A stretch of 64,000 nucleotides of DNA from Exophiala sp. HKRS030 (taxonomy: Eukaryota > Ascomycota > Eurotiomycetes > Chaetothyriales > Herpotrichiellaceae), in contig JAHWDD010000005.1 in the NCBI GenBank assembly GCA_023897205.1, positions 3,162,001 through 3,226,000 on the forward strand, read 5' to 3'. The position numbers and the translations under genes were made by a program. Each line of letters starts with the position of its first letter. Position 1 is the first letter of the stretch. Below are positions 55,792-64,000 of the stretch, in pieces. A model generated the notes under the pieces. The model saw nothing but the letters and a program-made list of their open reading frames with translations, did not search any database and was not told the origin of the DNA.

Positions 55792-56418
55792 TTATTGTGT
55801 ATTACCATGAGCGATCTCGAAAGTTGTCTGAATCAGCTGATCCTTCTTGGGACCTCGAACTTCGTGGGTGGTTGTGAAGGATGATAGTAGTGGTGGATTT
55901 CCATCTCGGCGATCGAGGTGAAAGGTGTAGGAACTGCTATAAAAGTCCTCGACACAAAGATGGCCACCAGCACCTTCAATGACGATGACATCGGATGGAT
56001 TGGAAAGGAGATTGTTGTCGATGGGTATATCGATCTTATGAAAGAGATAATCAATAGTGTTGGTGCCGGGCTTGGTAAACCAAACACTAATAGTGTGATT
56101 GTCATGGGTTTTCTGCAGACGCCAGATGTACTTTCGAGAAAAGGTAAACTTGGGAATTGCGGCCTGAACAGAGGACTGCTTGGCCATTTCAAACTCGCCT
56201 TGCTCATGGTAAAGAAGTTCTGCATCCGCTAGATTGAGCTTTCCATCTGAGCCGAGAACAGGAGAGGGTTGAGTGACGGTAAACGTGGCCGTGCCTGTGC
56301 AACTCCCTGATGGTTCTGTTGCATTTGCGGAGTTTAACGTGCGAGTCAAAGTCCAGGTCCCTGCAAGTTTGTGGAATAATTCTGTTAACAGAGTGACACG
56401 AGAAGGCTGTACCTGCAT
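55792..56418 (-). CDS. DUF6314-like protein
   Basis: Uncharacterised fungal protein of 208 residues. Family-like landmarks: LFHKLAGTWTLTRTL at 12-26, a Tyr- and Glu-rich strand LLYHEQGEFEMA near 70, FSRKYIWRLQ near 93, ISVWFTKPG near 110, IDYLFHKIDI near 123, GGHLCVEDFYSSSYTFHL near 150, and the end HEVRGPKKDQLIQT. The repeated beta-strand pattern and W/Y positions suggest a small lipocalin-like barrel. Molecular function is unknown. It is on the same strand as ACC deaminase, 194 bases upstream. Start is the first ATG; one more upstream exon is possible. Confidence 0.7.
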   Translation of the reverse strand: MQVQPSRVTLLTELFHKLAGTWTLTRTLNSANATEPSGSCTGTATFTVTQPSPVLGSDGKLNLADAELLYHEQGEFEMAKQSSVQAAIPKFTFSRKYIWRLQKTHDNHTISVWFTKPGTNTIDYLFHKIDIPIDNNLLSNPSDVIVIEGAGGHLCVEDFYSSSYTFHLDRRDGNPPLLSSFTTTHEVRGPKKDQLIQTTFEIAHGNTQ

Positions 56419-57601
56419 ATTGGATGGCTGTCAAATATAATATATAGGGGAATGTTTGCAAAACAGCCTGCTCAGGTACAATAGGGGAATGACGTGGTCA
56501 GAGAGAATACCAGTCCAGCTCGTGTGGTGAATGGAGGTATCCACGGTATGTTCTATTGTTCGACTTGCCTATAAGGGCTGTATTTTTATTCCAGCGCCCA
56601 CGGTGGGAAAGGCGGTGGGATTTTAGACCTGGTGGGCACGGGATCAGCAACTCTAAGGAGCTCATTAGGGAGTGGATGGGTCTTTTTCGGGCTTGTATCA
56701 CACCAAGCACTGCCTAAATCCTCCCTGAAACTTGGCAGCACGGGACTTCCAGAGGGTATCTACCATCTTCAGTCATATGATTCTCCCAGAAGAGAGAAGT
56801 CAAGTTGATTGGCAATGATTGATAGTTGGACTTCGCAAGAGATCATGACACAGATTGTCAAGGACATGAGGACAATTATTCTGGAAATCAATTCATCTCA
56901 ATGAGATTGTGCCGTTGACCAATCATCCACATGTCCATCATCTTGCATGGTAAAAGTGCCATGCTCTTTGAGGTACTTTTTAGGTGCTTCTTAGGTGCTT
57001 TTGAGGTGTCCATCAGGTGCTCCTCTTTCCCGCAGCAAGACCCAGCCACTTGTCCATCGTGCCTTCCTATTCGATCATTTGCTCCTTCCTCCCTCTTTCT
57101 TTTCGGTTAAACTTGAGGCCCTCAGGAGAAACTGTGGAAGGTACGGAGTAGAACTTTGGAAGGAACCCTTCGATCCATCGGTTCCTGCCGCATCGTGTTC
57201 AAGATTCCCCCGCCTCTCAAACTCCATCTTGCTTCCTGCTTCTTGCTTCTTGCCGTTTGCCTCTTGCCGCTTTCCTCCTGCGGGACTTCGCGTGACCCCA
57301 GGGGGAGCTCCTTCCTCTTGAACACTCTTCTTAAATCTTCACTTTGGTCTTGGATGCTGTTTGCGCTGCAGCACCACCACCACCACTCGTTCATCTTGGT
57401 CGACAATGCGACACACAATGACCAACTCCAGTGTTGAGTAGCATTGTCCGCGCATTGATTGCTCCTATTCACTCGCTCCCGCCAATTCTGATATTTATAC
57501 AATCGCTAAGTCGCTAAATCGATAGATCAATACACATACACCTCTAACCCTGCACTCCTCCACCAGGCCCAAGACATCACCATACCATCAGCTCCACCAC
57601 T
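56419..57601. other. Divergent intergenic region
   Basis: About 1.2 kb between the DUF6314-like gene and the Cys-rich membrane gene. A TACGGAGTA word is at 57142-57150. CTTGCTTCTTGC and TTCCTCCTGC runs near 57230-57280 suggest a pyrimidine-rich promoter. Confidence 0.5.
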
Positions 57602-58763
57602 ATGCGCTCTACTTTTGCCAGTCTGGCAATCGCCTTGGTCTTCCATCTCGACTTCATCTCTGCACAAAACTTCGTTCCTACCACGTCCTCTTCCGATTTC
57701 CCCGGCTGTGGTGTTGGTTGCAATGTTCTCTTACAAGCCCAAACCCTGTGTCTCCCTCCAAATGTCGCAACCACAAACAATATCAATTATGAGATGTGCT
57801 TCTGCCAGAGCAGTTTACTGGCTGCCATATATTCAACTCCAGACGCCGTTTGCGCCGCCGAATGTCAAATAGAGGCCGATCGGGTACTGTTGCAGACGTG
57901 GTACAGAACCTTTTGCAGCTCTGTCTCACAAGGTATCGATCCACTTCTTTCCACGACGACAGCACCTACCGCAACACAAAGCGTTGTCGTCGTCACAGTC
58001 ACCAGTACTTCAACGCCTACCTCTTCTGCCACCGCCGGTGCCAATGCTGGAAGCGCTTCTTCCTCTACCTCAACATCTGGCCAATCATGGTATGCCACTT
58101 TCTCCCGCGACGAAACCTCTATCGCTAACTTGATTTAGGATTGAAGGACATTGGCGCTGGGTACTTATGGTGGGCATCTTAGCCTTGGGACTTGCGTTAC
58201 TTGCCTGGTTTTGCGTTTGGCTCAAACGGAGACATCGCAGAAAGGTTGACGAGAGACGTGCAGCCGCTTCTGGATTTCCCACTGCTGCAGAGAAGCGTGG
58301 TGGAGCTCAGTCGGCCACACCCGACCTATGGGGTCCACATCAGGTATGCTACCATAATCTTGTGTAAAGTCATCTTAACTAACAGATGATCAAGCACATG
58401 AATCATACTCATGGTATCGATAATTCAGACAATGAACGCGCTGTAGGAAGCGGCGCTCTTCCAGCTACCGCAAAGCGCGAGAGACGTAGATCCAGAAGTA
58501 AAAAACATCATGAACAAAGGCACCCGTCCGACAACACCAGCTCAAGACCCGACACCTCCAGGCGGGAATCCTCGAGGGGCAAATCCCGAGCAACCGAAAC
58601 CATCACAACCGCTTCATCCAGGATGAGTCTCGCGGATAGAGACAGGAGTCGAAGTCATCCACGCAGAAACCCCGACAGCGACATCGAGCAAGGATCTAGC
58701 CAGGAACACCAGCGACGTCTTCGCGAAGTCCGAGGTAGTCGGAGAACTCATGACCCAAGTTGA
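57602..58763 (+). CDS. Secreted-domain, single-pass membrane protein, Cys-rich
   Basis: Cell-surface type I membrane protein of 356 residues from exons 57602-58089, 58139-58343 and 58386-58763 (introns 49 and 42 nt). A signal peptide covers about residues 1-21 (ending FISA-QNF). The outer domain has eight Cys (PGCGVGCNVLL, TLCLPP, EMCFCQSSLL, AVCAAECQIEAD, TFCSSV), resembling but not matching the CFEM pattern. A Ser/Thr-rich stalk follows. The helix WVLMVGILALGLALLAWFCVWL lies near 169-190, then KRRHRRKVDERR. The cytosolic part opens with WGPHQMIKHMNHTHG, a block I recall from conserved Pezizomycotina proteins. The rest is Arg/Ser-rich and disordered. A sensor or wall-associated role is inference. 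Confidence 0.75.
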
Positions 58764-60847
58764 TTACGATAACAACCTCGTATGTGCTGCATACGACCGT
58801 TTTCCAACCACTCGACAAGATTCAACAATATCTGGATCGAAAATTCCCACATTTGCAAGACTTTGGAGCAGGCAGACTGGAGCATTATGGCATTCGAATT
58901 CCATTCATGTCGCATGAGAAGTCAGAGATGCCATTGACTCACATCCTCTGATTCGTATGCGCATGTTCTCTGCAAACTTCGTGCTATCCACGGTTGCACA
59001 ATCCCTACATCAGATCATACGAGTCCAGGCAAATGCCATCAGCTGGACAAGATGGCGAATTTGTAGCATGCCTCAAATTTCCAGCTAGATCGCCAGCGTC
59101 ATTAACTTACGCCTTATGGAAATGGACAGGACGGAGGTGAACTCTCCCGGGACTGTTTGGACCGACCAGTCCGCTCATTCCTCGCCAGCAAAGCAACGAT
59201 CACTCGAGTCGATACAACACCTTAGCACTCATGTGCAGGGAAGTGGCCAATTCGCGGTTCTTCAATCGAAATATTCCTCGTGCGTCATGTCTCAACTTTC
59301 GACCATACAACTGCTAGTTCATTGAGACGCCGCTGCAGGCTCATGTCTCGAACACTGCGCCCACCAGAGTGGGAGAAACGTCGATATACTTTGGTTTTAT
59401 GTTATCTACAACGACTTCAAGACTTGGGGGTTGTGAAGGGCATATATTGGATACAGATAGAGGGGTAAAGGTTGCTTTCGGGGCCTTTGTTATGTGACAT
59501 GATCGTCGGGGTTTAGTGCTTGCAATCCGACTATGAACGAGACTTTATGCCCAACGTTGTGTTTTGCCTGACTTTATTGCTCACCAGAAATATGCCCAAC
59601 ATTGTCATACCTTTAGTGTATCTTGGGAACACGATTTTATCTAGTGAAGCATGTGATTACCAGTTTTATGGTAACGAATAGAATCCGAGGTTTGCTTTTT
59701 GTAACTCGGAAATGAATGATTGAGCCATGTGAAACTGACTAAAGACTCCCTCATGACATGAGTTCTACCACCAGGCATAATATCACAAGGATCTATCCCA
59801 GCGTGTCGGCCGGAGATGCAATTTATTAACACCGAATGCTTACCAATGTTTCGAGATGTGGAAACGCAAAGATATCAAATCCATGGCAATCGGCATGAGA
59901 CGCACAGAAACATCGAGCAGCCTGACACCAAGATCCACCCAATGAAATACTCGGAGAATATCACGAACATTACAACCATGACTCATATGTCCCCTTGCAC
60001 AGTGCCCTTTTTTCGAGCGATCAATTCATCACGAAAAGCGAGTAGTGGGCCATTCTATCCCACGTCAGGCCCGACGTCGAGGGTAGGTGCGTGAGGCTGT
60101 ATTCGAACTGAACGTATTATTCGAGGCAACGACGAGTAGTGCTGAAGTCAAAAACTCTACCCAGACAACAACTGGGGCCCTTGCAGCCCGCAAGCAAGTG
60201 AGTAACCAATCCGACTGGGGAATTTTCCCTGGCCAGAGACACACAGACTTGAAGTCTCAGAATTTCGGCCGAAAATTTCAGTTTCCAAAGTTTAAAAAAC
60301 ATTAAAGGTCTGCTCTGCCATCAAATGTATGCATTGGGGGGGGGATTTGACATTTGGAATGGAGATTTTTTAAGTTCGAGTTATCCGAACCCGAACGGAG
60401 GGCGGTGGGAGGGTCCCCTCCCCGAGGAAGCCCTTCTAGTTGACTTGACATCATCAATGAATGGGCCTTGACATCATGATTTGCGTGGTCCCCGTTCGTG
60501 GAGATAGCTGGATTTTTCCATTTCTTTATCTCCTTGATGGCGGTGGTGGTGTGTGGCACAGCTGGCCCTGGGTTGGTGGACACACGTTTCGACTGTTTTC
60601 CATACGGGGTGCTTGGCAGATCTGGCGGCCTCTTCTCGGAGAGCTTAAAGTTCTTTAAATTCTCCTGATATCATAGATAGATAGACAGATAGATAGACAG
60701 AGTGATCGATAGATTGGAACGTGAGTAAATTACCTACCTAGAGAGAGAATAGTCTTTTTTTGCTTTCTCGAAATCTTCCAACAAAGTTGCTCACCATTGC
60801 GTTCTCGTTCGACATTTGAATCATCCTCTTGCAGAGTACAACTCAAC
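58764..60847. other. Long intergenic region, nothing identified
   Basis: About 2.1 kb. Frames up to 92 codons lack domains. A nine-base G run is at 60336-60344 and GATA microsatellites at 60674-60700. The last 200 bases should be the alcohol dehydrogenase promoter. Confidence 0.45.
60674..60700. repeat. GATA/GACA microsatellite
   Basis: Tetranucleotide ATAG and ACAG units, about seven copies, 150 bases upstream of the next start. GATA is also the core for GATA-factor binding, so a regulatory use is possible but untested. Confidence 0.7.
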
Positions 60848-62153
60848 ATGGCTACCGACTACAAGTTCCAAGGCTGGCTGGGCTTCGATAAGGACTCGGT
60901 CAAGGGCAATATGAAATGGCAGGAGTTTGAGCCCAAGCCGTTCGAGGAGACGGATATTGATATCAAGATCACGCATTGCGGGTATGGCAAAAAGAAACCA
61001 CACCACTCAACTTTGCTGGGGGTCATTTTTCATTGCTAACCCGCGTCTGCAGTGTTTGTGCATCGGATTTGCACACTCTTCGATCCGGCTGGGGTGCATC
61101 AGACTATCCCGTCTGCGTCGGCCACGAGATCGTCGGCCAGGCCGTGAGAGTCGGCAAGGATGTTCCTACGGGTATCAAGGTCGGCGATCGCGTTGGCGTC
61201 GGCGCTCAGTCGGGTGCTTGTCATAACAAGAATGGCGATTGTGAGGCTTGTGCTGATGGGTGAGTTTTTGATGCTGAATGTGTACTTTTGATATGTCGGT
61301 GGCTAATGCTTGGTTTGTTTTCTCTTTCGCTAGCATGGAGCACACTTGCAAATACAGCACGGACACATATAACTCCAAATGGCCAGATGGTAGCAAGTCA
61401 TACGGCGGCTATGCTGATTACTGGCGCGGGAAGTACTCTTTCGTTGTAAAGATCCCAGATGAAATCCCTCGGATCAGGCTGCTCCTATGCTGTGTGGTGG
61501 CATTACAGGTGAGTAACTCGTTTCACGTGCTTTCAAATCTTGAGGTGCTAACAAACCTCTCAGCCTTCCACCCGCTGGTTCAGCACAATGCGGGTCCAGA
61601 TACTCGAGTCGGTATAGTTGGTCTCGGTGGTCTGGGTCACTTCGGTGTGCTAGGTGCAGTGAAAGCTCTCAAGTGCAAGAAAGTCGTGGTGATCTCGCGA
61701 ACGTCGACGAAGAAAGAAGATGCCTTCAAGATGGGCGCGACCGACTTCATCGCCACCGACGAAGACAAGGACTGGGCGGAAAAGCACGCCAGCTCGCTCG
61801 ACGTCATCGTCAGCACCGTCTCGAGCCACAAGATGCCGTTGGAAGGATATCTGAACCTCCTCGCGCGAAAGGGCGTTTATGTCCACGTCGGCGCGCCTGA
61901 GGATCGCCTCCCACCTTTCAACATGTTCAGCTTGATCCCCAAGCGTGCTTCGATCCAGGGCAGCATGACCGGTTCACCCAAGGACATCACCGATATGCTT
62001 GAGTTGTTTGCTAAGACGGGTGTGAGGACTTGGAACAATAATGTGCCTATGAAGGATGCAAATCAGACCATTGTCGATCAGGAAAATGGAAAGGCCAGGT
62101 ATAGATATGTCCTGTGCAATGAGAAGCACATCAAGGAGGTCAAGTACGATTAA
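60848..62153 (+). CDS. Zinc-type NADP-dependent alcohol dehydrogenase, one-base frameshift
   Basis: Medium-chain dehydrogenase/reductase of the cinnamyl-alcohol/ADH6 group, reducing aldehydes with NADPH. Exons 60848-60981, 61053-61259, 61334-61508, 61564-62153. Catalytic zinc ligands: CGVCASDLHT (spliced Cys) and GHEIVGQAVRVG. The structural-zinc loop reads GACHNKNGDCEACADGMEHTC. The Rossmann motif is VGIVGLGGLGHFGVL, followed by KVVVISRT as expected for NADP use. At 61466-61468 one C is lacking: the expected IP-SDQAAPMLCGGIT turns into PRIRLLLCC. The true frame resumes only if the 55-nt intron at 61509-61563 is removed; as written, an unspliced reading also happens to restore it. Without the break the protein has the usual length (near 360) and ends in KYD. 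Confidence 0.88.
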
Positions 62154-62967
62154 GCTGAGAGCGAATGAAAATGGAATAGGTTGATGGGAAATGATTCGGG
62201 GCGTTCTAGGTTTGACTGCTCTTGACGAAGCCAATAGTATACCTTTATGAATGGATATAGATATACTCTCACGTACTTCATCAGTGAGCCACACAGATGT
62301 TAAAACAAAAAACTTGGCATCCCTAGGCGCTTTTGATATATTCACTGAAAAGTGCTATGATCAAACATTGCAACGCAACCGATTTGTGTACTCATGACTT
62401 TGAAAAAGCAAGAGCAGAAGGACTTAGTAAGCAGATCAGACAGGTGTAGTAGCACATCTTGCCACATCACATAATCTGATCCTCGAACATGTCATTCGGC
62501 CAGGTCTCGTCAGGGTTCGTGCGAGCTGGGAGGGAGAAGAAAACGTCACGCGCCGCGGTCCTGTTTTAGGGTGCGGCGTAAACGATACGGCCGCATGCTG
62601 ATTGATCCTTTGAATCCTTCAGGAAGAATTGACGAAGGATTTGCGGCATTCTTGGAAGTCTAGAAGTTGAGCGTGGCGGAAATGCATTCGAAGTAGCCTG
62701 TAGGTAAGCGAGCCTTGCCGCTCCATTTGCGTTCGGCAATGTTGCCTCGTCGGTCGACTAACAGTTGTTGACAATTGGTTAATGCAGCCTAGCTTGCATG
62801 GTCACTTAGTGTACAATGAGTTTACTTAGTTGATGACCACCGTCCGTCTACCCCCGATACATGTCAGATTTTTGAGGCAACGGGAAATTTCTATCATGTT
62901 CGTGAGGTTGAGGTGATAAACGAGGGACAAATCTCCATGACTCCTCCACCAAATTTCTGAGGAGGAT
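62154..62967. other. Intergenic, nothing identified
   Basis: About 810 bases between tandem plus-strand genes. No supported frame, repeat or RNA gene. Confidence 0.5.
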
Positions 62968-64000
62968 ATGGCGTTGCCTAAGCGCAATTTCAGCTTCACC
63001 ATCCCAAGCGTTCACGATGACATCGAACTGGATTGCCGCTTGTATTACCCACGAAGAAGTGAACAGAACTTTGGGCTATTTGGCAAGGCTTTTGCAGTCT
63101 TTGCACATCCCTATGCACCGCTTGGTGGGTCGTATGATGACCCGATCGTGGCACTGGCAGCTGGCACTCTGCTACGGCATGGATGTATTCTGATCACGTT
63201 CAATTTCAGGTGAGATAGACGTTTGCTGGCCAAAGCATTTTATGGGTCGTGAGTTTTCTGATCATGAGTAATGGGTTTAGGGGAGCATCAGGTTCAGCCG
63301 GGAAAACATCTTGGTCCGGCAAGCCTGAACTGGCTGATTATGTTTCGGTCTATGGATTTGCCCTGTGCTACATTGATGCAGTCTTTCGTCCCCAGGAGAG
63401 TGGAACTGCGATTACTCGACCTACGACAGCGAATTTGCCATTACTCATCCTGGGCGGATACTCGTATGGGTCAATGATCGCGAGTCATTTACCAAATCTG
63501 GAGTTGGTAATGGCAATGTTCAAAACGCCGCTTGCAGATTCGGCTGAAAGCGAGATCAAATCTCGAGCAGAGGACCTGGCTCGTGATGCGAGGGCTTTCC
63601 TCGATATGTATGGTGGCGGCATGAAATTGTCAATATCACGTGGTCGGCGGAGGAATATAGAGGAGTCTAAGAAACAGCTGCCTCAGTCTCAGCCAGTCAC
63701 TATTGGCGGATACGAGTCAGCCGCGGCTAGTCGTCGTGTGAGCCGCGAGTCATCTCGACGAAGCATTGATGGTGAGAGAGTCAGGCAAAGCATTGACAGA
63801 GTGCGGCATAAGATCAGTGTTCGGCATGCTAGTTCTCTGCCAGGATCGCCAAAGAAGACGGACGAGTCGGCGGCACATCCAAAAGATTCGGCAATTGTCC
63901 CGATTGTGCCCAGAGTGGCATACCTATTGATATCTCCACTACTTTCACCGGTCGCAGGATTTACCACCGTGTTCTCCAAGCTCAAGTTCATACCGAAGCA
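62968..64000 (+). CDS. Alpha/beta hydrolase, 3' end outside window
   Basis: Predicted serine hydrolase of a conserved fungal group. Exon 1 is 62968-63209, intron 71 nt, exon 2 from 63281 and open to the window end (about 320 residues so far). The core reads FTIPSVHDDIELDCRLYYP, then AVFAHPYAPLGGSYDDP (oxyanion region), LRHGCILITFNFRGASGSAGKTSW across the splice, and the nucleophile elbow LLILGGYSYGSMIAS. An Arg/Ser-rich insert (about residues 200-290, with RRVSRESSRRS, probable kinase sites) separates it from the later core VAYLLISPLLSPVAGF. The catalytic Asp and His should lie beyond the edge. Substrate unknown. Confidence 0.75.

Noticed and set aside
60336..60344. Nine-base G run as evidence against run-length error
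   Set aside because: Its presence shows long runs are not all collapsed, but does not exclude errors at shorter runs elsewhere.

Overview
This is a nuclear segment from a filamentous ascomycete (Pezizomycotina). Genes are spliced with short introns, mostly 42-90 nt, with GT..AG ends and CTAAC-like branch points. Gene content is typical of that group: a Zn2Cys6 regulator, a fungal rhodopsin-domain protein, a CYP52-like P450, a fungal NLR, PAM17, and fungal-type RIF1 and RIC8. A eurotiomycete such as Chaetothyriales is my best guess, but that is inference.

Layout. 1-6.4 kb: the 3' part of a homocysteine S-methyltransferase gene, then three tandem minus-strand paralogues that I read as triple Sin3-type PAH-repeat proteins. 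7.0-22.2 kb is a housekeeping block: MPC1 (mitochondrial pyruvate carrier), RIF1, RIC8, ERG12 (mevalonate kinase), RAM2 (prenyltransferase alpha subunit) and ADE17 (AICAR transformylase/IMP cyclohydrolase). RIF1 and RIC8 share a divergent promoter with an ACGCGT box. ERG12 and RAM2 are neighbours and belong to linked parts of metabolism: mevalonate supplies the prenyl groups RAM2 transfers. 23.5-32 kb: an F-box/DUF7730-like protein, a rhodopsin-domain membrane protein and a four-TM membrane protein. 33-43 kb is an accessory island: a small Cys/His protein, a stand-alone alpha/beta hydrolase, a P450, an NLR whose N-terminal domain is a paralogue of the stand-alone hydrolase but lacks the nucleophile serine, and decayed WD40 repeats. 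43.6-64 kb: a low-complexity protein, PAM17, a Zn2Cys6 regulator, a FAR-17a/AIG1-like membrane protein, ACC deaminase, a DUF6314-like protein, a Cys-rich single-pass membrane protein, a zinc alcohol dehydrogenase and the 5' part of an alpha/beta hydrolase.

Sequence quality. Six conserved genes, including ERG12 (essential in yeast), are broken by nine single-base frameshifts. All lie at or beside short G or C runs; eight look like a missing base and one like an extra base. I treat them as probable assembly or sequencing errors rather than pseudogenes, and give the coordinates so they can be tested.

The two most interesting systems are the triple-PAH gene trio (1.4-6.4 kb) and the paired live/dead hydrolase with an NLR (34-42 kb).
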